DNA of 64,000 nt from Alphaproteobacteria bacterium (lineage in GTDB: Bacteria > Pseudomonadota > Alphaproteobacteria > Rhodobacterales > Rhodobacteraceae), in contig JAUIHM010000004.1 in the NCBI GenBank assembly GCA_030432315.1, forward strand, positions 1 to 64,000, written 5' to 3'. A program made the translations under genes and the position numbers. How positions within the stretch are numbered: the stretch's first letter is position 1; each line of letters starts with the position of its first letter. The notes beneath the pieces were generated by a model. That model did no database searches. It was not told where the DNA came from and was given only the letters and a program-made list of their open reading frames with translations. Positions 8,978 to 17,786 of the stretch are shown here, piece by piece.

Positions 8978-10126
8978 TCAGCGGTCCTTCGGATCGAGGG
9001 CGTCGCGCAGGCCGTCGCCGAGAAAGTTGAGGGCGAAGAGAAGCACGGTCATGGTGGCGGCGGGCCAGAACAGCATGAACGGGGCGTTGCGCATGTTCTT
9101 GGCGCCTTCGGCGATCAGCACGCCGAGCGAGGTCAGCGGTTCCTGCACGCCGAGGCCGAGGAAGGACAGGAAGCTTTCAAGCAGGATCACCTTCGGCACC
9201 AGCAGGGTCATGTAGATGATCACGGTGCCAAGGGTATTGGGGATGATGTGGCGCTGGACGATTTTCCAGCCCGAAACGCCGAGGGTTTCCGCGGCCTGGA
9301 CGAATTCGCGGCGGCGCAAGGAGAGGGTCTGGCCGCGGACGATGCGGGCCATGTCTAGCCACTCGACCGCGCCGACGGCGAGGAACATCAGAATCAGGTT
9401 GCGGCCGAAGAACACCACCAGCAGGATCACGAAGAACACGAACGGCAGCGAATAGAGGATGTCGACGACGCGCATCATCACGTTGTCGACGCGCCCGCCG
9501 ATGAAGCCTGCCGTCGCGCCGTAGGTGACGCCGATGACCAGGGCGACGGAGGTGGCGAGGGCGCCGATCATCAGTGAGATGCGCAGGGAGATCAGGATGC
9601 GGGCGAAGAGGTCGCGGCCGTTGGCGTCGGTGCCCATGATGAAGTAGAGTTCCTGGACATCGGCTTCCACCGTTGCGGAGAGGCCGTCGGCGGCGATTTC
9701 GGTGACTTCACCGTTGAAGAACACGTCGGAGCGGTCGAGATAGCGGCTGATGCGCGGGTCGATTTCGCGCTCCGAGGTGACCTCGATGATCGCTCGGCCG
9801 TTTTCGATGGTGATGGTGCCGATATCGACGCGGGCGCGGGAGAGCGCGCTTTCGGCGGCGGGGATGATGTTTTCGGCATGCGGATAGGGCGAGAGACTGG
9901 GCGGCACCTTGACGTACTGGGTGTAGACATTCGAGTAGCTGTGCGGGGCCAGCATCGGGCCGAAGAGGCCGGCGAGCAGCATGAAGATCAGCACAAAGAG
10001 CGACAGCATCGCCGCCCTGTTGCGGCGCAGGCGGATCAGGGCGGTGGCCCAGAGCGAGCGGCTCTGCGTGGCAAGGACGGGGGTGGCGTCGGCGGTCATG
10101 TCAGTCATAGCGGACCCTCGGATCAA
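8978..10126 (-). CDS. ABC transporter permease (OppC/YejE type)
   Basis: Inner-membrane permease with EAA-like loop RREFVQAAETLGVSGWKIVQRHIIPN and GDGLRDALDPKDR C-terminus. Confidence 0.9.
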   Translation of the reverse strand: MIRGSAMTDMTADATPVLATQSRSLWATALIRLRRNRAAMLSLFVLIFMLLAGLFGPMLAPHSYSNVYTQYVKVPPSLSPYPHAENIIPAAESALSRARVDIGTITIENGRAIIEVTSEREIDPRISRYLDRSDVFFNGEVTEIAADGLSATVEADVQELYFIMGTDANGRDLFARILISLRISLMIGALATSVALVIGVTYGATAGFIGGRVDNVMMRVVDILYSLPFVFFVILLVVFFGRNLILMFLAVGAVEWLDMARIVRGQTLSLRRREFVQAAETLGVSGWKIVQRHIIPNTLGTVIIYMTLLVPKVILLESFLSFLGLGVQEPLTSLGVLIAEGAKNMRNAPFMLFWPAATMTVLLFALNFLGDGLRDALDPKDR

Positions 10127-11018
10127 GCATCGCGTAGAGCAGATCGACGATGAGGTTGAAGACCACGACGAACACGGCGACGATCACGACCGTTCCCATT
10201 ACCAGGGTGTAGTCGCGGTTCAGGGCGCCCTGGACGAAATAGCGGCCGATGCCTGGAAGGTTGAACACCTGTTCGACGACGATGGACCCGGTCAGCAGGG
10301 CGGCGGCGGCCGGGCCGAGGTAGCTGACCGCCGGAAGGATCGCCGCGCGCAGGGCGTGTTTGACGACGACCATGCGTGAGGGCAGGCCGTAGGCACGGGC
10401 GGTGCGGACGTGGTCGGAGCGCAGGGCCTCGATCATCGAGCCGCGCACGAGGCGGGCGATCACCGCAACCTGGGGCAGGGCGAGGGCGATCACCGGCAGG
10501 ATCATCTGCCGCCAGTCGCCCCATCCCTGGGCCGGCAGCCACGAGAGAATCACGGCGAAAACCAGCGAAAGCACGGGGGCGACCACGAAATTGGGCACGG
10601 TAATGCCGAAGGTGGCCACGGCAATCACGGCGTAGTCGGTCTTGGTGTTCTGGCGCAGGGCGGCGAGGGTGCCGAGCAGGGTTCCGACCGCCAGCGCCAG
10701 CAGAAGCGCGGTCATGCCAAGCTGCATCGAAATCGGCAGACCTTCGGCGAGGATCTCATGCACCCGCTTGTCGCGGTAGATGAAGGACGGTCCCATGTCG
10801 CCGCGGACAAGGTTGCCGAGGTACATGCCGTATTGCTCATAAAGCGGGCGGTCGAGGCCGAAGGTCTTGTTGAGATTGGCCATCACCGTCGCTTCCAGCG
10901 TGCGTTCCTGGTCAAACGGACCGCCGGGGGCGACGCGCATCATGAAGAATGCGGCGGTGATGATGATGAAGATCGTCGGAATTGCCCCTACCAGGCGGCG
11001 CAGCGCATAGACAAGCAT
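10101..11018 (-). CDS. ABC transporter permease (OppB type)
   Basis: MLVYALRRLVGAIPTIFIIITAAFFMMRVAPGGPFD...DHVRTARAYGLPSRMVVVKHALRAAILP...LIVDLLYAMLDPRVRYD. Confidence 0.92.
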   Translation of the reverse strand: MLVYALRRLVGAIPTIFIIITAAFFMMRVAPGGPFDQERTLEATVMANLNKTFGLDRPLYEQYGMYLGNLVRGDMGPSFIYRDKRVHEILAEGLPISMQLGMTALLLALAVGTLLGTLAALRQNTKTDYAVIAVATFGITVPNFVVAPVLSLVFAVILSWLPAQGWGDWRQMILPVIALALPQVAVIARLVRGSMIEALRSDHVRTARAYGLPSRMVVVKHALRAAILPAVSYLGPAAAALLTGSIVVEQVFNLPGIGRYFVQGALNRDYTLVMGTVVIVAVFVVVFNLIVDLLYAMLDPRVRYD

Positions 11019-11069
11019 CGGGCGGGGTCCCCCATGTTGCGGTCATGTTCCGGGCGGCGTGCCGACCCG

Positions 11070-11097
11070 GCGGCGGACCCCGTCAGGGATCCGCCGC
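11070..11097 (-). other. intercistronic stem-loop between oppA-like and oppB-like genes
   Basis: GCGGCGGACCC-CGTCA-GGGATCCGCCGC, one bulge. Confidence 0.5.
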
Positions 11098-11108
11098 ATC
11101 GTCTGCGT

Positions 11109-12695
11109 CTATTCCGAGATCGAAATGAACCGGCTCGGGTGGACGTTCTGGATGTTGTCATCCCAGCCGCTGATCTTCGGCGAAACCAGCGAATGCGAGG
11201 AATAGTAGAGCAGCGGCAGGAACGGCAGGTCGCGCATGAACAGCGCCTCCGCCTGCTGCAGCAGCGCCGCACGTTTGTCGAGGTCGATCTCGGCGGCGGC
11301 GGCGTCCATCAGCCCGTCGTATTCCGGGTTGTTGTAGTTGGCGTAGTTGAAGCCGTCGTTGTCGCTTTCGACCATGAACAGGAAGTTCTGCGGGTCGGAA
11401 TAGTCGCCGATCCAGCCGGCGCGGGCGACGTCGAAATCGCCCTTGTCGCGCAGATGGGCGTAGTGGGCGGAGGCATCGCGGACGTTGAATTCGACATTCA
11501 CGCCGACGTTTGCCCACATCTCCGCAATCGCGGTCGCCACGTTCTTGTGGTTCTCCGAGGTGTTGTACATCAGCTCGATCGTGGCCGGAGTTTCCGGCGT
11601 GATGCCCTTGGCCGAGAGGATTTCGATTGCCTTGTCCTCACGGTCGAGCATCGACATGTCGAAATAGTCGGTTTTCGGCGAGCCGGTCGAGTAGTTGCCG
11701 ATCCCCGGCGGGACGAAGCTCTCGGCGGGAAGCATGCCCTCGAAGATTTCGTCGGCGAGGAACTGCCGGTCGATCACCATTGACAGGGCCTCACGGACCT
11801 CAGGGTCGGACAGCAGTTCGTCGTCGTGGTTGAAGGCGTAATAGTAGGTGCCGAGATAGGGCACCACCCGGACCGCGTCGCCGTATTCCGCGCGCAGCCG
11901 GTCGACATCCTCGGTCGGCAGGTCGGAGCAGGACTGTACCTCGCCGGCTTCCCAGGCACGGACACAGGTGGCGCGTTCCTCGAAGGGCAGGAAGTTCACC
12001 CCGTCGAGCGCGACATTGGCCGCGTCATGAAAGTTTTCGTTCTTTACCAGCGCGATCTTGTCGTTCAGCGTGTTGGATTCCAGAACGAAGGCGCCATTGG
12101 AAACCATGTTGCCGGGTTGGACGAAATCGGCGCCGAACTGCTCAACCGATGCCGGGTGCAGCGGCAGGCCGGTCTGGTGGGTCAGCAGTTCGAGAAAGTA
12201 GGGCGTGGCCTGGGCCAGGGTAATGACCAGGGTGTGATCGTCCGGGGCTTCGACGCCCATGGTTTCGGGTGCGGCCTCGCCCTTGTTTACCGCCTCGGCA
12301 CCGGCGATCGGATAGAGGATGTTGGCGTATTTTGCACCGGTTTCGGGCGTCATGATCCGGCGCAGCGAGAACACGAAGTCGCCGGCGACAACCGGATCGC
12401 CGTTCGACCATTTGGCGTCGTCGCGCAGGTGGAAGGTATAGACGGTGCCGTCGTCGGAAACTTCCCAGGATTCCGCGACTCCGGGGATGACCTCGGCCTT
12501 GGTGTTGTAGACCACCAGGCCCTCATAGAGGTCACGGAGAATGTTTGCTTCGGCAACCGTCGACGTCTTGTGCTGATCGAGGGTTTCCGGGTTGCCGTCG
12601 TTGCCGCGCTGATACGTCACGGCACCGGCCGTGCCTGCGGCGAGGGCCAGCAGGGAGACCGACAGGGCGGCGCAGGTTATGCGTCCTATTTTCAT
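11109..12695 (-). CDS. peptide ABC transporter substrate-binding protein (OppA type, SBP family 5)
   Basis: Signal peptide; YQRGNDGNPETLDQHKTSTVAEANILRDLYEGLVVYN...PGVAESWEVSDDGTVYTFHLRDDAKWSNGDPV. Confidence 0.93.
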   Translation of the reverse strand: MKIGRITCAALSVSLLALAAGTAGAVTYQRGNDGNPETLDQHKTSTVAEANILRDLYEGLVVYNTKAEVIPGVAESWEVSDDGTVYTFHLRDDAKWSNGDPVVAGDFVFSLRRIMTPETGAKYANILYPIAGAEAVNKGEAAPETMGVEAPDDHTLVITLAQATPYFLELLTHQTGLPLHPASVEQFGADFVQPGNMVSNGAFVLESNTLNDKIALVKNENFHDAANVALDGVNFLPFEERATCVRAWEAGEVQSCSDLPTEDVDRLRAEYGDAVRVVPYLGTYYYAFNHDDELLSDPEVREALSMVIDRQFLADEIFEGMLPAESFVPPGIGNYSTGSPKTDYFDMSMLDREDKAIEILSAKGITPETPATIELMYNTSENHKNVATAIAEMWANVGVNVEFNVRDASAHYAHLRDKGDFDVARAGWIGDYSDPQNFLFMVESDNDGFNYANYNNPEYDGLMDAAAAEIDLDKRAALLQQAEALFMRDLPFLPLLYYSSHSLVSPKISGWDDNIQNVHPSRFISISE

Positions 12696-12869
12696 TGCGT
12701 TCAGATCCCTCTCTGTTTGGGCGGATGAGACACTCTAGGACCCGCGTTAACGAAAAAGCAAGCATGCGCGCATCTGCTCGCGGAAGTTGATCCGTGGCGG
12801 CTGCCGTTGACGGTCCCGCGGTCGGTTCGGGTGGCGTCGGGCAAGCTTGACCGTGGACATTCGCGCGCT

Positions 12870-12887
12870 TTTGAGCAAATGCTCATC
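12870..12887. promoter_or_regulatory. candidate polyol-regulator operator 1 (TTTGAGCAAATGCTCATC)
   Basis: Near-perfect palindrome TGAGCA-AA-TGCTCA; related 18-mers at 14624 and 14643. Confidence 0.55.
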
Positions 12888-12923
12888 CTCTGCCGCAGGG
12901 AACGTGTCTTGGGAGGGACTGGT

Positions 12924-13607
12924 TTGGGGAGCATCGATCTGGTCATTTTCGACTGCGACGGCGTTGTTATCGACAGCGAGCACATTTCCGCGCGGATGCT
13001 GATCGCGGAACTCGCGCGGCGTGGCGTGGAGGTGACGCCGGAATACGTCAGCCGGAATTTCCTCGGGCGCAGCTATCCGGTGGTTCTTGCCCAGATCCGT
13101 GGCGATTACGGGGTCGATCTGCCGCCGGAATTCGAGGTCGATTACCGCAGGCGGCTGCTGGAGGCATTCGAGCGGGACCTGGTGGAGATGCCGGGTGTGC
13201 GAAAGGTGATCGGTGATCTGGCGGTGCCGTACTGTCTTGCGACAAGTTCGAGTCCGCAGCGGCTGGCGAGATCGCTCGAAATCTGCGGCCTGTCGGAGAT
13301 ATTTGCAGGCCTCACCACGACGGCGTCGGAGGTGCAGCGGGGAAAGCCGGCGCCGGACCTTTTCCTGCTTGCGAGTGAGAAGATGGGCGTGGCGCCGGAG
13401 CGCTGCCTGGTGATCGAGGACAGTCTCAACGGCATACGCGCCGGACTTGCGGCAGGGATGCAGGTCTGGCGGTTCACTGGGGGGAGCCACCTTCGGGGCA
13501 TCGATCTGAGCTGGACGTCCGAGGCGACGCCGCACGGTCAGTTCGCGTCGTACGATGAATTTTTCAGGATGGGCGCGACCCTCACGGCAGGAGCAGTCGG
13601 TAGATGA
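12924..13607 (+). CDS. HAD family hydrolase/phosphatase
   Basis: IDLVIFDCDGVVIDSE ... PAPDLFLLASEKMGVAPERCLVIEDSLNGIRAG; proposed TTG start at 12924 preceded by GGGAGGGA; ORF extends to 12807. Confidence 0.8.
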   Translation: MGSIDLVIFDCDGVVIDSEHISARMLIAELARRGVEVTPEYVSRNFLGRSYPVVLAQIRGDYGVDLPPEFEVDYRRRLLEAFERDLVEMPGVRKVIGDLAVPYCLATSSSPQRLARSLEICGLSEIFAGLTTTASEVQRGKPAPDLFLLASEKMGVAPERCLVIEDSLNGIRAGLAAGMQVWRFTGGSHLRGIDLSWTSEATPHGQFASYDEFFRMGATLTAGAVGR

Positions 13608-14563
13608 ATGAGAGCAGGCCGTCGGATCAGGACGTCAGTGCGCAGGACGAGGCGGCGCGGGCCGCCTGGCTTTACTACGTTGCAAATCAGACCCAGGACC
13701 AGATCGCCAAAGGGCTGGGCATTTCGCGCCAGCGGGCCCAAAGGCTGGTGTCGCGGGCGGTGTCGGAAGGCCTGGTGCATGTGCGCCTTGAGCACAGGGT
13801 GTCCGCCTGCATGGAACTGGAACGGGCGCTGCAGCGAAAATACGCGTTGCGCACATGCCGGGTTTCGCTGGGGCTCGGTCCGGGCGGCGATCCCGTCCGG
13901 TCGGTTTCGGCGGAAACCGCGGCGCTGATGGAGCGGTATCTGTCATCGTCCGATCCGATCGTGATGGCGGTGGGCACCGGCCGGACCATGCGGGCCGGGG
14001 TCGAGGAACTGACGGCGATGCAGTGCGAGCAGCATCGGATCGTCTCGCTCAACGGCAATATTTCGCCGGACGGGTCGGCCTCGTCCTACGATGTGGTGAT
14101 GCGGATCGCCGACCGGGTCAGGGCGCGGCACTATCCGATGCCTCTGCCGGTGATTGCCGGCTCGCCGGAGGAGCGCGAACTGTTCCATTCGCTCGAACCG
14201 GTGCAGCACACCCGCGAACTGGCGCGGTCGGCATCGGTGATGTTCGTGGGCATCGGCCAGGTCGATGACGCGGCGCCGCTGGTCATGGACGGATTCATCG
14301 ACCGGGAGGAACTGGCGAAGATGCGCGCGGACGGCGCGGTCGGGGAGATCGTCGGCTGGGTCTACGATTCGGAGGGAAAATACCTTGAGTCGGGTGCCAA
14401 TCTGCGGGTGGCCGGCGTTCGGGTCGAGCCGGGGCTGGAGGCGGACGTGATCGGAGTCGCGGCGGGGACCGTCAAGCTCGGATCGATCAGGGGCGCAATC
14501 TTCGGCAATCTTATCAATGGCCTGGTGACGGATGAGATAACCGCGCGGGCGCTTCTCGACTGA
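13604..14563 (+). CDS. sugar-binding transcriptional regulator, SorC/DeoR family (polyol operon regulator)
   Basis: HTH YYVANQTQDQIAKGLGISRQRAQRLVSRAVSEGLVHVRL; C-terminal SorC-like sugar-binding domain GTGRTMRAGVEEL ... GFIDREELAKMRADGAVGEIVGW. Confidence 0.88.
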   Translation: MNESRPSDQDVSAQDEAARAAWLYYVANQTQDQIAKGLGISRQRAQRLVSRAVSEGLVHVRLEHRVSACMELERALQRKYALRTCRVSLGLGPGGDPVRSVSAETAALMERYLSSSDPIVMAVGTGRTMRAGVEELTAMQCEQHRIVSLNGNISPDGSASSYDVVMRIADRVRARHYPMPLPVIAGSPEERELFHSLEPVQHTRELARSASVMFVGIGQVDDAAPLVMDGFIDREELAKMRADGAVGEIVGWVYDSEGKYLESGANLRVAGVRVEPGLEADVIGVAAGTVKLGSIRGAIFGNLINGLVTDEITARALLD

Positions 14564-14623
14564 ATCTTCTGCGCACGGACCGCAGCGGGCCCATCAACAG
14601 GCTTGACTCGAGGCATGATTTCG

Positions 14624-14660
14624 TGTGAGCAATAGCCCACATTATGAGAAATTGCTCATA
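14624..14660. promoter_or_regulatory. tandem candidate polyol-regulator operators 2 and 3
   Basis: TGTGAGCAATAGCCCACA (14624-14641) and TATGAGAAATTGCTCATA (14643-14660), centres 19 bp apart, just upstream of the smoE-like start. Confidence 0.55.
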
Positions 14661-14676
14661 CTGTTGGGAGGAACAA

Positions 14677-15987
14677 ATGAAGCTGACGTATCGCGCCCTC
14701 ATGGGTGCCTGTGCGGTTGCCGCGCTGTCGACAGGCGCAACTGCCGAAACCATCACGATCGCCACGGTGAACAACGGACAGATGATCCAGATGCAGGGTC
14801 TGACCGATGATTTCACGGCGAAAAATCCGGACATCGATGTCGAGTGGGTCACGCTGGAAGAGAACATCCTGCGCCAGCGCGTTACCACGGACGTGGCCAC
14901 CAAGGGCGGTCAGTATGACGTGATGACCATCGGCACCTATGAGGTTCCGATCTGGGGCAAGCAGGGCTGGCTGGTCCCGCTCAGCGATCTGCCGGAAAGC
15001 TACGACGCCGACGACATTCTGCCCGCCATCCGTGGCGGTCTGACCGTTGACGGTGAGCTGTACGCGGCACCGTTCTACGGTGAAAGCTCGATGGTCATGT
15101 ACCGCAGGGACCTGATGGAGGCGGCCGGACTGGAAATGCCCGAGGCGCCGACCTGGGAGTTCATCGGTGAAGCCGCCCGTGCGATGACCGACAGGGACGC
15201 GGAAATCTACGGCATCTGCCTGCGCGGCAAGGCCGGCTGGGGCGAGAACATGGCGTTCCTCACCGCAATGGGCAATTCGTTCGGCGCGCGCTGGTTCGAC
15301 ATGGACTGGAAACCGCAGTTCGACACCGAGGCCTGGGCGAATACGCTCAACTTCTACATCAACCTGATGACCGACGCCGGCCCTCCGGGTGCGTCGTCGA
15401 ACGGCTTCAACGAAAACCTCGCCCTGTTCCAGACCGGCAAATGCGGCATGTGGATCGACGCCACGGTTGCGGCGTCGTTCGTGACCAATCCGGCGGAATC
15501 CACCGTCGCCGACCAGGTCGGCTTTGCCCTGGCGCCGGACAACGGTCTGGGCAAGCGCGGCAACTGGCTGTGGGCCTGGTCCCTCGCGATTCCGGCAGGT
15601 ACCCAGAAAGAGGAAGCCGCGAAGAAATTCGTCGAGTGGGCGACCTCGAAGGACTATCTGGAACTGGTTGCGGCCAAGGACGGTTGGGCCAACGTGCCTC
15701 CGGGAACCCGGACTTCGCTCTACGAAAATCCGGAATATGCGGAAATTCCGTTTGCCAAGATGACGCTCGACAGCATCAATTCGGCCGATCCGAACAACCC
15801 TGCGGTTGATCCGGTGCCTTATGTCGGCGTGCAGTTCGCGGCCATTCCGGAGTTCCAGGGCATTGCCACGGCCGTCGGTCAGCAGTTCTCGGCAGCCCTT
15901 GCCGGCACCACCTCGGTTGAGGATGCGCTGGCCAATGCCCAGAACCTTGCGACGCGCGAAATGACCCGCGCAGGCTACATCAAGTAG
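14677..15987 (+). CDS. smoE: sorbitol/mannitol ABC transporter substrate-binding protein
   Basis: MKLTYRALMGACAVAALSTGATAETITIATVNNGQMIQMQGLTDDFTAKNPDIDVEWV...; family 1 SBP, first transporter gene of the polyol operon. Confidence 0.85.
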   Translation: MKLTYRALMGACAVAALSTGATAETITIATVNNGQMIQMQGLTDDFTAKNPDIDVEWVTLEENILRQRVTTDVATKGGQYDVMTIGTYEVPIWGKQGWLVPLSDLPESYDADDILPAIRGGLTVDGELYAAPFYGESSMVMYRRDLMEAAGLEMPEAPTWEFIGEAARAMTDRDAEIYGICLRGKAGWGENMAFLTAMGNSFGARWFDMDWKPQFDTEAWANTLNFYINLMTDAGPPGASSNGFNENLALFQTGKCGMWIDATVAASFVTNPAESTVADQVGFALAPDNGLGKRGNWLWAWSLAIPAGTQKEEAAKKFVEWATSKDYLELVAAKDGWANVPPGTRTSLYENPEYAEIPFAKMTLDSINSADPNNPAVDPVPYVGVQFAAIPEFQGIATAVGQQFSAALAGTTSVEDALANAQNLATREMTRAGYIK

Positions 15988-16001
15988 GCAACCCCTGCGC
16001 T

Positions 16002-16027
16002 TCGGGCCGGTGCTCACGCCGGCCCGA
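16002..16027. other. intercistronic stem-loop between smoE-like and smoF-like genes
   Basis: TCGGGCCGG-TGCTCACG-CCGGCCCGA, perfect 9-bp stem. Confidence 0.55.
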
Positions 16028-16067
16028 CCACTGAATTCAGAATCCCACATTTCGGAAGGTGCGTCCC

Positions 16068-16940
16068 ATGGCTACGCAACATTCCCGTTCCGCCGCACGG
16101 TTGATGATCTCACCTGCTGTGCTGCTGCTGCTCGGATGGATGATCGTTCCCCTGGCAATGACGCTCTATTTCTCGTTTCAGCGCTACAACCTGCTGATGC
16201 CGGGACAGGGCGGTTTTGTCGGTTTTGAGAACTACAGATATTTTCTGTCGGACCCGGCGTTTTTCTCGGCGCTGACCAATACGCTGCTTCTGGTCGGCGG
16301 CGTGCTGTTCATCACCGTGGTCGGCGGCGTGTTCCTCGCGATGCTGATGGACCAGCCGTTCTGGGGTCAGGGCATCGTGCGGGTGCTGGTGATCGCACCG
16401 TTCTTCGTCATGCCGACGGTGTCGGCGCTGGTGTGGAAGAACATGTTCATGAACCCGGTGAGCGGGTTGTTCGCCTTTCTTGCCAAGGGGCTTGGGCTGG
16501 AGCCGTTTGACTTCCTCGCCCAGGCGCCGCTGATGTCGATCATTCTGATCGTCTCGTGGCAGTGGCTGCCGTTCGCGACGCTGATCCTGCTGACCGCGTT
16601 CCAGTCGCTCGACAGCGAGCAGCTCGAGGCGGCGGAAATGGACGGGGCCAGTCCCGTCAGCCGGTTCCTGTTCATCATGCTGCCGCATCTGAGCCGGGCG
16701 ATTACCGTGGTGATCCTGATCCAGACGATCTTTCTTCTGTCGATCTTCGCGGAAATCCTCGTGACCACCAATGGCGGTCCCGGCACGGCGTCCACCAACC
16801 TGACCTATCTTGTCTATGCCCAGTCGCTGCTTCAGTTCGACGTTGGCGGCGGATCGGCGGGCGGTGTGATTGCCATCATCCTGGCCAACATCGTTGCCAT
16901 CTTCCTGATGCGCATGATCGGCAAGAATCTGGAGACCTGA
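16068..16940 (+). CDS. smoF: sorbitol/mannitol ABC transporter permease (MalF type)
   Basis: MATQHSRSAARLMISPAVLLLLGWMIVPLAMTLYFSFQRYNLL; EAA loop EQLEAAEMDGASPVSRFLFIMLPHL. Confidence 0.87.
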   Translation: MATQHSRSAARLMISPAVLLLLGWMIVPLAMTLYFSFQRYNLLMPGQGGFVGFENYRYFLSDPAFFSALTNTLLLVGGVLFITVVGGVFLAMLMDQPFWGQGIVRVLVIAPFFVMPTVSALVWKNMFMNPVSGLFAFLAKGLGLEPFDFLAQAPLMSIILIVSWQWLPFATLILLTAFQSLDSEQLEAAEMDGASPVSRFLFIMLPHLSRAITVVILIQTIFLLSIFAEILVTTNGGPGTASTNLTYLVYAQSLLQFDVGGGSAGGVIAIILANIVAIFLMRMIGKNLET

Positions 16941-16943
16941 GTC

Positions 16944-17774
16944 ATGAGCCGCGCCGTATCAACCCGCCGCAAGGCGATTACCACAGCCGCTGCCTGGACC
17001 ATCGGACTCGCGATCTTCTTTCCGATCCTCTGGACCATCATCACCAGCTTCAAGACCGAGGCGGAAGCCATCGCCTCGCCGCCGAGCCTGTTCAATTTCC
17101 ACTGGACGCTGGAAAACTATTTCGCCGTGCAGGAGCGGTCGAACTACTTCCGGCACTTCTGGAACTCGGTGGTGATCTCGCTGGGATCGACGCTGCTCGG
17201 GCTGGCGATTGCCATTCCGGCCGCCTGGTCGATGGCCTTCGTGCCGACCAAGCGCACCAAGGACGTTCTGATGTGGATGCTCTCAACCAAGATGCTGCCG
17301 CCGGTGGGGGTTCTGATCCCGATCTACCTGATGTTCCGCGATACCGGGCTGCTCGACACAAGGATCGGTCTGGTTGTGGTGCTGACCCTGATCAATCTTC
17401 CGATCATCGTCTGGATGCTGTTCACCTATTTCAAGGAGATCCCGGGGGAGATCCTCGAGGCTTCGCGGATGGATGGAGCGACGCTGCGCTCGGAGATCCT
17501 CTACGTGCTGACGCCAATGGCGGTTCCGGGCATTGCCTCGACGCTGCTGCTCAACGTCATTCTCGCCTGGAACGAGGCGTTCTGGACCCTGAACCTGACG
17601 GCGGCCAAGGCGGCACCGCTCACGGCCTTCATCGCCAGCTATTCCAGTCCCGAGGGACTGTTCTACGCAAAGCTCAGTGCGGCTTCCACCATGGCGATCG
17701 CACCAATTCTCATTCTTGGCTGGTTCAGCCAGAAACAGCTCGTCCGGGGTCTCACCTTCGGCGCGGTTAAGTAG
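16944..17774 (+). CDS. smoG: sorbitol/mannitol ABC transporter permease (MalG type)
   Basis: IPGEILEASRMDGATLRSEILYVLTPMAVPGIASTLLLNVILAWNEAFWTLNLT. Confidence 0.87.
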   Translation: MSRAVSTRRKAITTAAAWTIGLAIFFPILWTIITSFKTEAEAIASPPSLFNFHWTLENYFAVQERSNYFRHFWNSVVISLGSTLLGLAIAIPAAWSMAFVPTKRTKDVLMWMLSTKMLPPVGVLIPIYLMFRDTGLLDTRIGLVVVLTLINLPIIVWMLFTYFKEIPGEILEASRMDGATLRSEILYVLTPMAVPGIASTLLLNVILAWNEAFWTLNLTAAKAAPLTAFIASYSSPEGLFYAKLSAASTMAIAPILILGWFSQKQLVRGLTFGAVK

Positions 17775-17786
17775 GGATATTTCGAC

